Shown here one piece after another: positions 27,238-37,606 of a DNA stretch of 64,000 nucleotides. The number at the start of each line of letters is the position of its first letter. Position 1 is the first letter of the stretch. This DNA is from AWTP1-13 sp963832445 (GTDB taxonomy: Bacteria > Pseudomonadota > Alphaproteobacteria > Rhizobiales > Hyphomicrobiaceae): positions 62,001 to 126,000 of the forward strand of contig CAWHUM010000012.1 in the NCBI GenBank assembly GCA_963832445.1. The letters are read 5' to 3'. Under the pieces are notes generated by a model. That model was given only the letters and a program-made list of their open reading frames with translations, made no database searches and had not been told where the DNA came from. Made by a program: the position numbers and the translations under genes.

Positions 27238-29011
27238 ATGCCCTCGATCACGGGGCTCCTCAGGTCTGTGCTTGTTCTGGTCATGCTGGGCTGCGCGTCT
27301 GTCCCAGCTGTTGCGCAACAGCTCGAGATCCAGCCCGAGCGAGCCACGAGCTGGGGCTGGGCAGCCCAATTCGCCACTACCGCCAAGTCGCACATGGTTG
27401 CAGCCGCGCACCCGTTGGCGGTGGAAGCAGGACTTCGGATGCTGCGCGCCGGCGGCAGCGCGGCCGATGCCGCAATTGCGGTGCAGCTCGTGCTCAATCT
27501 GGTCGAGCCGCAGTCCTCGGGGCTGGGCGGCGGCGCGTTCGCGCTGCACTGGGACGCGGCTGCCAAGGAGCTCAAGAGCTACGACGGACGCGAGACGGCG
27601 CCGGCGGCCGCCAAGCCCGACCGCTTCATGGTCGAGGATCGTCCCTTGAAGATCGGCGAGGCTATCGCCGGCGGCGCCAGCGTGGGAGTGCCGGGCACGT
27701 TGCGTGCGCTGGAAGTCCTGCACAAGCGCCACGGCCGGCTGCCGTGGGCTGCACTCTTCGCGCCAGCAATTGCTCTGGCCGAGCAGGGATTTCGCGTCTC
27801 GCCGCGCCTCCACCTGCTGCTGGGCTGGTACGGCGCGGCCAGCTTCTCACCCGCAATCGCGGCGCTTTTTCTTCGATCGGACCGGAAGTGCATGGCCTTC
27901 CGGCTATCTGCTGAGGAATCCCGAGTTCGCTGCAACCTTGAGGGCAATCGCCGACCGAGGGGCGGGCGAGTTCTATGAGGGCCCGATTGCCCAGGCGATC
28001 GTGGCGGCAGCGGGCAGCGCCCCGCATCCAAAGGGCGATATCACGCTGGCCGATCTTGCCGGCTACGCGGTGAAGGAACGCGACCCGCTCTGCTTTGCCT
28101 ACCGGCACAACCGCATCTGCAGCATGGGGCCGCCTTCCTCGGGGGGCATTGCCATCGCCCAGGTCCTGAAGCTGGTCGAGACATTCGACCTGGGGCAGAC
28201 GAGCGCCGACACGCTCAATACCCGCGCCATGCATCTCATCGCCGAGGCGCAGAAGCTCGCCTTTGCCGACCGCGACCGCTACGTCGGTGACCCGGAGTTC
28301 GTCCAGGTGCCGGTCGGCCTGCTCGATGCAGGCTATCTCTCGGGCCGCCGCGCGCTTATCGATCCACAGACGACCATGGCCCGGCCGGGCCCCGGCACGC
28401 CGCCGCAGCTGGGCCTCCTCGTGCCTGGCGCGGACGAGACGGTCGAGCAGGAGGGCACCAGCCACATCTCCATCGTCGACGGCGCCGGCAATATCGTGTC
28501 CATGACCACGACCATCGAGTCCGCGTTTGGCTCGCGCCTGTGGGCGGCAGGCTTCCTGCTCAACAACGAGATGACCGATTTCGCCTTCAGGCCGCAGGAC
28601 CGAGCAGGCAGGCCGCTGGCCAATGCGGTAGGACCCGGCAAGCGGCCGCGCAGCAGCATGGCGCCGACCATCGTGTTCGACGAGCAGGGCAGGCCGTGGG
28701 CGGTGCTCGGCTCGCCCGGCGGATCGCACATCATCCTTTACGTGGTGAAGACGCTGGTGGGGCTGATCGACTGGAAGCTCGATGCCCAGGAGGCGGCCTC
28801 ACTGATGAACTTCGGCAGCCGCGGCGGCCCGTTCGAGATCGAGATTGACCAGAGTGCGGCCCTCTGGCATGCGCTGAAGATGAAGCCCTACGGCCACCAG
28901 ATCAGCGCCAACCTGCTGAACTCCGGCACGCATGTAATCGTTCTGCGCAAGGACGGGTGGCTCGAGGGCGGTGCCGACCCCCGGCGCGAGGGCGTGGCGC
29001 GCGGCGACTGA
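27238..29011 (+). CDS. ggt: Gamma-glutamyltransferase, frame interrupted once
   Basis: A periplasmic Ntn-hydrolase precursor of about 590 residues that cleaves or transfers the gamma-glutamyl group of glutathione. The signal peptide ends AVAQQ. GGSAADAAIAVQLVLNLVEPQSSGLGGGAF is the conserved N-terminal segment. The processing site and catalytic Thr lie in EGTSHISIVD, and GSRLWAAGFLLNNEMTDF follows. Near 27,870 a run of five T (gctTTTTcttcgat) must be four for the frame to read ALFFDRTGSAWPSGYLLRNPEF and continue to the stop at 29,011. The two parts overlap in homology and sum to family length, so a homopolymer error is likely. Confidence 0.88.
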
Positions 29012-29023
29012 CGGGCCTCCAGC

Positions 29024-30025
29024 ATGCCCAAGCGGAACATCACAGTCGTAGGCGCCGGCATCACCGGCTTGTGGCAGGCGCTGACGCTGGCGCGCAAGGG
29101 TCACCGCGTGCGGCTGATCGAGAAGTCGGCCACGCCGTTTGCCGATGCTGCGAGCATCTATGCCGGCGCCATGCTGGGGCCCTACTGCGAGAAGGAAGTG
29201 TATGCGCCGGTGGTGCGCGATCTCGGACTGAGGTCGATCGCGCACTGGCGCGAGACATTTCCTGGCACGGTGCTGCGCGGCACGCTGGTCATTGCCGGCG
29301 CTCGCGATACGGGCGAGATCGCGCACTTCGCCCGGCTGACCGAGGGGCACGAATTGCTCGATGCCGCCGGCATCGCCAGGCTCGAGCCGGACCTGCAAGG
29401 ACGATTCACCGCTGGGCTGTTCTATGCCCAGGAAGGGCACGTGGCACCGCGAGCGGCGATGGAGTTCCTGCTGCAGGAGGCCAAGCGCGCGGGCGTGGAG
29501 GTCACCTTGGAGTCCGAATGGCAGGGCGGGGCCAGGGAGAATGAAACGGTCATCGACTGCCGCGGGCTCGGCGCGCGTGACGTCCTTACCGATCTGCGTG
29601 GCGTGCGCGGTGAGCGGCTGATCGTGCGCTCGCGCGAAATCGCCCTGCGCCGGCCGGTGCGGCTGCTGCATCCGCGCCAGCCGATCTACGTGGTGCCCTG
29701 GGGCGACGGACTGTTCATGGTCGGCGCCACCGTGATCGAGAGCGACGACGCGGGGCCCATCACGGTGCGCTCGGCGCTGGAGCTGCTGGGCATGGCCTAC
29801 GCGCTGCATCCCGGCTTCGGCGAGGCTGAGATGGTGGAAGCCGGCGCGGGCGTGCGGCCGTCGCTGCCCGACAATGTGCCGAGGATCATCGTGCGTGGGC
29901 GCACCATCCATGTGAACGGGCTCTACCGCCACGGCTTTCTGCTGGCGCCGGCCCTGGCCGAGCTGGTGGCGGGCTATCTGGAGGCGGGCGCCATCGACGA
30001 TCGGGTGTTCGTGATCGAAGGCTAG
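29024..30025 (+). CDS. FAD-dependent oxidoreductase, glycine oxidase ThiO-like
   Basis: A 333-residue D-amino-acid-oxidase-fold flavoprotein. The dinucleotide motif is VVGAGITGLWQALTLARKGHRV followed by an acid at the strand end (LIEKS). ATVIESDDAGPITVRSALELLGMA and VNGLYRHGFLLAPALAELVA match ThiO, the glycine oxidase of thiazole synthesis. No thiamine genes surround it, so another amine substrate is possible. It starts 13 bases after ggt on the same strand, suggesting co-transcription. Confidence 0.82.
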   Translation: MPKRNITVVGAGITGLWQALTLARKGHRVRLIEKSATPFADAASIYAGAMLGPYCEKEVYAPVVRDLGLRSIAHWRETFPGTVLRGTLVIAGARDTGEIAHFARLTEGHELLDAAGIARLEPDLQGRFTAGLFYAQEGHVAPRAAMEFLLQEAKRAGVEVTLESEWQGGARENETVIDCRGLGARDVLTDLRGVRGERLIVRSREIALRRPVRLLHPRQPIYVVPWGDGLFMVGATVIESDDAGPITVRSALELLGMAYALHPGFGEAEMVEAGAGVRPSLPDNVPRIIVRGRTIHVNGLYRHGFLLAPALAELVAGYLEAGAIDDRVFVIEG

Positions 30026-30042
30026 CCCAGAGGGCGTTGGAC

Positions 30043-30900
30043 ATGCAGCCCGGCACGCCAAGCGCTACTGCGATCAGTGTTGCGTCCTTGCGGGCCGCGC
30101 ACCTGCACCTGTTCGACGCCCCCAAGATCCACGAGGACACATTCGCGCTCGAGATCAGCGGCGCGAAAGATGTCGACGACCTCAGGACTCGACTGGAGAA
30201 GCGCAAACTTCCAGACCTGCAGCGCGTCAGCGCCTACTTCGCCCTTCGTCATCGGTTTTCCGAGGATCGAATGCGCGCCGCACTTGATCGTGGCGTGCGC
30301 CAGATCGTGTTGCTTGGCGTTGGCCTCGATACGTTGGCGCTGCGCGAGCCGGACATCGCCGGCAGAGTGCGGTTTGTCGAGATCGACCATCCCGACAGCC
30401 AACGATGGAAGCTCGATCGGCTCCGCACGCTCGGCCTCAGCGCGCCCGGCGTCAACTATGTTCCGGCAGACTTCGCCTCTCAGGCCCTCGACAAGGTGCT
30501 CGCATCGGCTGGCGTGCGGGCAGCGGAGCCGACTTTCTTCGCCTGGCTTGGAGTCACTCAATACATTTCCGAGGGCGCGGCCATGGCTACCCTCTCGCTT
30601 GCGGCTCGTCATGCACCAGGTTCGGAAATCGTGTTCGATATCATTCTTCCTTTTGACGGGCTGACACGGGACGAACTCGACATCTCCACGGCGGCACGCG
30701 CGTCCGCGGAGGAACGTGGCGAACCGTGGATATCCTTCTTCCGGCCCGAGGAAATGGAACCTCGTCTCTTGGCGTTGGGGTTCAACCAGGTTGCGCCCCT
30801 GACGGTTGAGGACGCTCGCCAGTACTACGTTGGCCAGCCCGCCGCGATCACGCCTTTGCGCGCTTGGCGACTCTATTGCAGCGGTTGTTTGAGGGCCTAG
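30043..30900 (+). CDS. SAM-dependent methyltransferase, LCM/PPM1-like family
   Basis: A 285-residue class I methyltransferase of the leucine carboxyl methyltransferase-like group, often linked in annotations to natural products or O-methylation. QIVLLGVGLDTLALREP is the SAM-binding glycine-rich motif, with the acid in VRFVEIDHPDSQRWKL. FFAWLGVTQYISEGA is a further family segment. The ATG at 30,043 is preferred to a TTG two codons upstream. Its stop overlaps that of a tiny convergent gene by four bases. Base composition is slightly lower in GC than the neighbours. The substrate is unknown. Confidence 0.82.
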   Translation: MQPGTPSATAISVASLRAAHLHLFDAPKIHEDTFALEISGAKDVDDLRTRLEKRKLPDLQRVSAYFALRHRFSEDRMRAALDRGVRQIVLLGVGLDTLALREPDIAGRVRFVEIDHPDSQRWKLDRLRTLGLSAPGVNYVPADFASQALDKVLASAGVRAAEPTFFAWLGVTQYISEGAAMATLSLAARHAPGSEIVFDIILPFDGLTRDELDISTAARASAEERGEPWISFFRPEEMEPRLLALGFNQVAPLTVEDARQYYVGQPAAITPLRAWRLYCSGCLRA

Positions 30901-31031
30901 CCAGCCGTCGTTGCGGGCTTGCCGCTGTTGCGTTTGCGTTTGGCCAGCTTGGCCGCGCGTTGCAGAGCGTTCGTCGCCTTGCGCTGTTTGGCTTGGATGC
31001 GCTTGCGGCGTGAGTCCGACATCTTGGGCAT
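30897..31031 (-). CDS. Small highly basic 44-residue hypothetical protein
   Basis: The frame encodes MPKMSDSRRKRIQAKQRKA and then LQRAAKLAKRKRNS before a short Thr/Ala tail. About a third of residues are Lys or Arg, with helix-favouring spacing. The ATG at 31,031 has a perfect GGAGGA site eight bases upstream, which makes translation credible despite the size. The stop overlaps that of the convergent methyltransferase gene by four bases. The composition suggests nucleic-acid or ribosome binding, but this is only inference. Confidence 0.65.
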   Translation of the reverse strand: MPKMSDSRRKRIQAKQRKATNALQRAAKLAKRKRNSGKPATTAG

Positions 31032-31279
31032 GGTGTGTCCTCCGTTGGCGCGCTTCGTATGACCGGTCGCCGTACGCGGCCAAGCCTATGCCGGGTGGCC
31101 AGTGACGGGACTCTCGCCATGATGTCCGGCCGGGGTCAACTGCTCACCTGCTCGTAGGTTGGACGCGCCCAGGATCGGCTTGCCCGCACCGCTAATCTAT
31201 AGCACGCTGATCAAGTGCAGTATTTCCTGCAGAGCCGCCCAGCAAGGGCGGAGCCAACGAACATCGTAGGGAGGACAAC

Positions 31280-32170
31280 GTGATCAGAACGATTTCCGCC
31301 GGGGCGGCGCTCTCGGTTTTCCTTCTCGCCTTGCAGGCAGGGACCCCTTCAGAGGTGTCTGCGGCGGGGCTCAAGGTCATCTCCGAGCAGACTGCGACGG
31401 GTTTCAAGTTCCCGGAATCGGTCGCCTGTGACCCGCGTGGCAAAGCCCTGTATGCGAGCCAATTCGGATCCGAGCTGAAGCCGATGCAGAAGGACGGCAA
31501 GGGCAAGATCAGCAAGCTGTCGCTGACCGGAGAAATCCTGGTCGACCAGTTCTTGCCGCTCCCAGGTGACATCCTCAACAAGCCGAAGGGAATCTGGATC
31601 GTTGGCAACAGGCTATGGGTTGCCGATATCGATGTGGTTTGGGTGTTCGATCTCAAGACCCGCAAAGGCCGAAATGTGGCGTTGCCGGAAGCGCAATTCG
31701 CAAACGATGTAGCGCTCGTGGGCAAGGCTCTCTACGTCAGCGACAACAGGACCGACCGTCTCTTCAAGGTGGAGCCGGCAGACTTCCTGAGCATGAAAGG
31801 TGATCCCAAGGTCTCCGCGATCGCCTCTGGCAAATCGATCAACCCCAACGGGGTCTATCCTGCCAAGGATGGTCTCTGCTGATGGTGGTTTCAATCCCCG
31901 AGGAAGCACGCGCCATTTACGCGCTGGGCCCAAGGGCGACATCAAGGCGCCGTGGATGGCCTCTATCAAATGAACGACGGCACGTTGATCGCCACGGAAT
32001 GGAACTCCGGATCGGTCTTCAGCTGGACGGCGAAGGACGGCATGAAGACCATCGCGTCCAACTTCAAAGGCCCGGCCGATTTGTGCGCATTCCCCAACGC
32101 CAAGGGACTGATGGTGGTTGTGCCCGACCTGGTCAAAAGCGAGACCCGGTTGATCCAGCTCGGGCGGTAG
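31280..32170 (+). CDS. Secreted SMP-30/gluconolactonase-like beta-propeller, frame interrupted
   Basis: About 296 residues with a signal peptide (hydrophobic residues 7-20, ending VSAAG). The repeat-like strands FPESVACDPRGKALYASQFGS, PKGIWIVGNRLWVADIDVVWVFD, ALYVSDNRTDRLFKVE and DGTLIATEWNSGSVFSW are typical of SMP-30/LRE-like propellers. Around 31,878 (ctctgctga creates a stop), about 31,930 and about 31,955 the frame must shift three times, each time in the same sense (one base missing or two extra). This is the opposite sense from the other interrupted genes here. The GTG at 31,280 has GGGAGGA upstream. It may be an error-prone stretch or a real pseudogene. Confidence 0.7.
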
Positions 32171-32348
32171 AGGTCAAAGCGGGATAGCCGCCCGTCCAAC
32201 CCGCAGCTTGGAATGTCAGCCAGCAAATCCGCGCAACGGCGAGCGCTTTGCGCTCACCTGTTGCGAGCGGCTATCATGGGCACCCTTTTTGTCGTCCCGG
32301 GCCTCTTTCGGCTGGGACGACAATGCGGCGCTCTGCGGAGGATTTCCC

Positions 32349-33704
32349 ATGCCAGACAGCGGCAAGACCGGGCCAGAGACCAACGCCCCGCAATGGACCA
32401 AGGCGACGCCCGCGGGCTACATGCCGGGCTTTGGCAACGACTTCGAGACGGAGGCGCTGCCGGGTGCGCTCCCTGTCGGCCAGAACTCGCCGCAGAAGAC
32501 CGCTTACGGGCTCTATGCCGAGCAGCTGTCGGGCTCGCCGTTCACGGCCCCGCGCGGCACCAACGAGCGCTCCTGGCTCTATCGCATCCGACCCTCCGTG
32601 CAGCATGCGCAGAGGTTCAAAAAGACGTCCCTGCCCTATTGGAAGACCGCGCCAGCAACGGGCGGGCACGACCGCCCGATCGGTCAGCTGCGCTGGGGGC
32701 CAGTTCCAATGCCGAAGGAGCCGCTCACCTTCCTCACCGGCATGCGCACCATGACTACCTCGGGCGACGTCAACACCCAGGCCGGCATGGCCGCGCACGT
32801 GTATCTCGTCACGCAATCGATGGAGAAGGATTACTTCTACAACGCGGATGGCGAGATGCTGGTGGTGCCGCAGCAGGGCAGCGTGCGCTTCTTCACCGAG
32901 TTCGGCCGCATCGAGGTGGAGCCCGGGGAGATTTGCGTCCTGCCGCGCGGCGTCAAGTTCAAGGTCGAGCTGATCGACGGTCCGGCGCGCGGATACGTGT
33001 GCGAGAACTACGGCGCCAAGTTCACGATGCCCGACCGCGGGCCGATCGGTGCCAATTGCCTGGCCAACGCCCGCGACTTCAAGACGCCGGTGGCGGCGTT
33101 CGAGGACCGCGAGGAGAAGTCTCGCCTCACCGTCAAGTGGTGCGGCTCATTCAACGTGGCCGAGATCGGCCACTCGCCGCTCGACGTGGTGGCCTGGCAC
33201 GGCAACTACGCGCCCTACAAGTACAACCTGCGCCACTTCTCGCCCGTGGGCGCCATCGCCTTCGATCACCCTGATCCCTCGATCTTCACGGTGCTGACCG
33301 CGCCTTCGGAGACCGCCGGCACCGCCAACGTCGACTTCGTCATCTTTCCCGAGCGTTGGGCGGTGGCCGAGCACACCTTCCGCCCGCCCTGGTACCACGT
33401 GAACATCATGTCGGAGTTCATGGGTCTCATCTACGGCATCTACGATGCGAGGCCCGAGGGCTTCGTGCCGGGTGGCATGTCGCTGCACAACTGCATGCTG
33501 CCGCACGGACCCGACAAGGCGGCCTACGATCACGCCACCACCGGCGAGCTGAAGGCTGTGAAGCTGACAAACACGCTGGCCTTCATGTTCGAGACGCGCT
33601 TTCCCCAGCACGTGACGAAGTTCGCAGCCGAGCTCGAGACGCTGCAGGAGAACTACGCCGACTGCTGGACGGGCCTGGACAAGAACTTCACGGGGAAGAA
33701 GTGA
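32349..33704 (+). CDS. hmgA: Homogentisate 1,2-dioxygenase
   Basis: A 451-residue iron-dependent ring-cleavage enzyme of tyrosine/phenylalanine breakdown, converting homogentisate to maleylacetoacetate. The N-terminus GYMPGFGNDFETEALPGALP and the segment YAEQLSGSPFTAPR are diagnostic. Iron ligands lie in RPPWYHVNIMSEFMGL (His, Glu) and NCMLPHGPD (His). The ATG at 32,349 follows GGAGG at good spacing. Other pathway genes (hmgB, hmgC, hpd) are not in the window, so the pathway is split. Confidence 0.95.
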   Translation: MPDSGKTGPETNAPQWTKATPAGYMPGFGNDFETEALPGALPVGQNSPQKTAYGLYAEQLSGSPFTAPRGTNERSWLYRIRPSVQHAQRFKKTSLPYWKTAPATGGHDRPIGQLRWGPVPMPKEPLTFLTGMRTMTTSGDVNTQAGMAAHVYLVTQSMEKDYFYNADGEMLVVPQQGSVRFFTEFGRIEVEPGEICVLPRGVKFKVELIDGPARGYVCENYGAKFTMPDRGPIGANCLANARDFKTPVAAFEDREEKSRLTVKWCGSFNVAEIGHSPLDVVAWHGNYAPYKYNLRHFSPVGAIAFDHPDPSIFTVLTAPSETAGTANVDFVIFPERWAVAEHTFRPPWYHVNIMSEFMGLIYGIYDARPEGFVPGGMSLHNCMLPHGPDKAAYDHATTGELKAVKLTNTLAFMFETRFPQHVTKFAAELETLQENYADCWTGLDKNFTGKK

Positions 33705-33713
33705 CGCGTAGCG

Positions 33714-34802
33714 TCAGGCGCGCCCTCGGACGGCGACATTGAAGCTGTCGATTGCGTGGTCGGCTATCTGCCACCATTGCTGACGATCTCTGCGGTAGGC
33801 ATTGACCGAGTCGAGCGCCCGCTTGAAGGAGGCATCCTTGGCGGCAAGCTCGCCCAAGTATTCGTTGGTGGCGCGGTAGCAGGCTTCCAGCACGGGCTGC
33901 GGGAATTGCTTGATGACCGCCCCGGCGACCATCATGCGCTTTAGAGCCGGCGGGTTGACGGCGTCGTACTTCGCGAGCAGCCATGTCCTGACAGAGTCGC
34001 AGGCGCGGGCGAGCACCGCCTGATAGGCTTTCGGCAGGCCGTTCCACTTCTCGAGATTGACGACCAGATGCACCGTGCCGCTGCTTTCCCACCAGCACGG
34101 GTTGTGGTTGTACTTTGCGATCTTCACCAGCCCGAGGCGCTCGTCATCGTGTGGGCAGATGAATTCCGCGCCGTCGATCACGCCATTTTCCAGGGCGCCC
34201 ACGACGTCGGCCGACGGCAGATCGAAAACCACCACGCCCAGCTTGTCGAAGATCGGGCCACCCATGCCGTTGATGCGGAAGCGCAGCCCCTTCATGTCCT
34301 CGACCGACGCGATCTCCCGCTTGAACCAGCCGCCCATCTGCGTTCCCGTGCAGCCGGCAGGAATGCCATAGGCGTTGAACTTCTTGAGCGATGCGTTGAC
34401 GATGTCGCCGCCCCCACCGAACGCCCACCACGATTGCTGATGGCGCGCGTTGAGGCCGAAAGGTAGGCCGCTGCCGAAGCTCAGCGTCGGGTCTCTGTTG
34501 GCGTGGAAGCTGAGCGGCGTGTGTGCGCACTCGACGGCACCGCTGGTCACCGCCTCGAGCGCCTGACGGCTGGTCGCGAGCTCACCGGCGGAGTAGGCCT
34601 GGATCTGGAATTTGCTGTCCGTTGCCTCGGTGACGTAGCGGCAAAGTGTCTGGCTGGCGCCGAACAATGTGACGAGCGATTTGGAAAAGCTGGAGGTCAT
34701 GCGCCACCTCACCTCGGGCGCCGACTGAGCTACCGCGGGAGAGGCAACGGCGCTGCCGAAGGCAGCCGCAGCGCCCGTGCGAAGGAACGCTCTCCGCTTC
34801 AC
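33714..34802 (-). CDS. TRAP transporter substrate-binding protein, DctP family
   Basis: A 362-residue extracytoplasmic receptor. The N-terminus KRRAFLRTGAAAAFGSAVASPAVAQ is a Tat-type signal. The DctP fold shows in VRWRMTSSFSKSLVTLFGA, MKGLRFRINGMGGPIFDKLG and LPSADVVGALENGVIDGAEF. The GTG at 34,802 is chosen because GAGGAGG lies nine bases upstream; a GTG three codons earlier has no room for a site. Neither dctQ nor dctM permease genes are adjacent. It converges on hmgA with nine bases between stops. Its relatives bind alpha-keto acids, but the ligand is not known. Confidence 0.88.
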   Translation of the reverse strand: MKRRAFLRTGAAAAFGSAVASPAVAQSAPEVRWRMTSSFSKSLVTLFGASQTLCRYVTEATDSKFQIQAYSAGELATSRQALEAVTSGAVECAHTPLSFHANRDPTLSFGSGLPFGLNARHQQSWWAFGGGGDIVNASLKKFNAYGIPAGCTGTQMGGWFKREIASVEDMKGLRFRINGMGGPIFDKLGVVVFDLPSADVVGALENGVIDGAEFICPHDDERLGLVKIAKYNHNPCWWESSGTVHLVVNLEKWNGLPKAYQAVLARACDSVRTWLLAKYDAVNPPALKRMMVAGAVIKQFPQPVLEACYRATNEYLGELAAKDASFKRALDSVNAYRRDRQQWWQIADHAIDSFNVAVRGRA

Positions 34803-35006
34803 AAAGACCACCCTCCTCGGCTGCAGTCACTCCTGTAGCTTAACTCACATGGCGATATCGTGAAACGTGCAACTGCCGGCATGCTTGCCACCGCTGGCCT
34901 GGGCCCGGACGTGACGCCGGGCGAGCGCGATGTGCGATGCAACATGGCCAATGCAGTGGGGGAGGCGAGAGGGCGATAGAGGGGGCTGTGACGGGTCGCT
35001 TGGCGA

Positions 35007-35610
35007 CTAGCCAGGGGAGCGCCTGAGCCAGGGGCGGGCGCCTGCGGAAGGCTCGGCAAGGCCGGTTGGTTGGTAATGGAGGGTCACATCGGCGATGCGC
35101 CCTTCGGCCAGGGCCCTGCGGGTCGGCGGATTGGTTACCTCGTAGCTGTCGAAACCGACGCGGCGCATGAACGGGATCTGGTCGGCAAGTACATTGCCGA
35201 CGGCGCGCAGCTCGCCGGCGAAGTTGTACTTCTCGCGAAGCAGCCGGGCTGTGGAGAAGGCGCGGCCGTCGGAAAACTTGGGGAAGCTGAGAGCGATCAG
35301 CGCGAACCCCGGCAGATCTGCGACGATGTCGTCGATCGCCTCGCCGGGCTCGAGGCGCAGGCCGAGCGGGGCGGTGTGGTTCGCAAGCTCATTGCGTCGG
35401 GCAACCCAGCGTGCCTTGGTCAGGACGGCGGGTGCGTCGGCAAGTACGCCGTTCGCCTCCACCTTGATCCAAGCATCACGCCAAAACGCCCCGTCCCGCC
35501 AAATAGGCCCCTCGGGGTCGCGCGCGCCGTGCTTCGGGGAGTGAGCCGGCACGGTGTCGCCAGATCGAAATTGGTCCTGCTCGTCAGCGGCCATCCGCCT
35601 TTCTAGCACG

Positions 35611-35624
<14 letters not shown>
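35007..35624 (-). CDS. DUF934 sulfite-assimilation accessory protein
   Basis: A 205-residue soluble protein. The C-terminal half carries the DUF934 signature: LIALSFPKFSDGRAFSTARLLREKY, GELRAVGNVLADQIPFMRRVGFDSYEV and LHYQPTG. DUF934 proteins almost always follow sulfite reductase genes and are thought to help sulfite reduction, though their chemistry is unproven. The start at 35,624 overlaps the cysI stop by 14 bases, showing translational coupling. It is the last gene of the five-gene cys operon. Confidence 0.87.
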
Positions 35625-37251
<1,627 letters not shown>

Positions 37252-37252
37252 G

Positions 37253-37606
37253 TCAGGCAGCCTCGACGAGCTCTTCCCTGGCGAGGGGCGAGGGAGCGGG
37301 CGCGACATACCCGGGCACGTCGCCCAAGATGGTGGGGCCGCCGGCGCGCACGCGCTCGCGGTAGCGGATCGGCAGGATGCGGCCGGCTACCTCCTCGACG
37401 TCGATGAGGTAGGGCTCGACCACCAGGTTGCGGGCAGCGTCATGCACCCCCCGGTCTTCCAGCGCCCGAACCTCGTCAGGCGAGTGGGCAACCAGCGCCT
37501 CCGCAATGCTCTCGCTCCAGGCGCCCTCGAAGTCGAGGAACACGGCCGTCCCGTCGCTCAGGCGGTTGGCGGTCAGGACGGAGGGCAGAGGGGCGCGCTT
37601 GCTCAT
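37253..37606 (-). CDS. DUF2849 protein of the sulfite-reduction operon
   Basis: A 117-residue soluble protein. It begins LPSVLTANRLSDGTAVFLDFEGAW, matching DUF2849, a family found between cysG and cysI in alphaproteobacteria. VEPYLIDVEEVAGRILPIRYRERVRAGGPT is the second conserved segment. The function is unproven; a regulatory or substrate-channelling role has been suggested only by context. Its ATG overlaps the cysG stop (ATGA), and it ends just before the cysI start, so all three are translationally coupled. Confidence 0.88.
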   Translation of the reverse strand: MSKRAPLPSVLTANRLSDGTAVFLDFEGAWSESIAEALVAHSPDEVRALEDRGVHDAARNLVVEPYLIDVEEVAGRILPIRYRERVRAGGPTILGDVPGYVAPAPSPLAREELVEAA

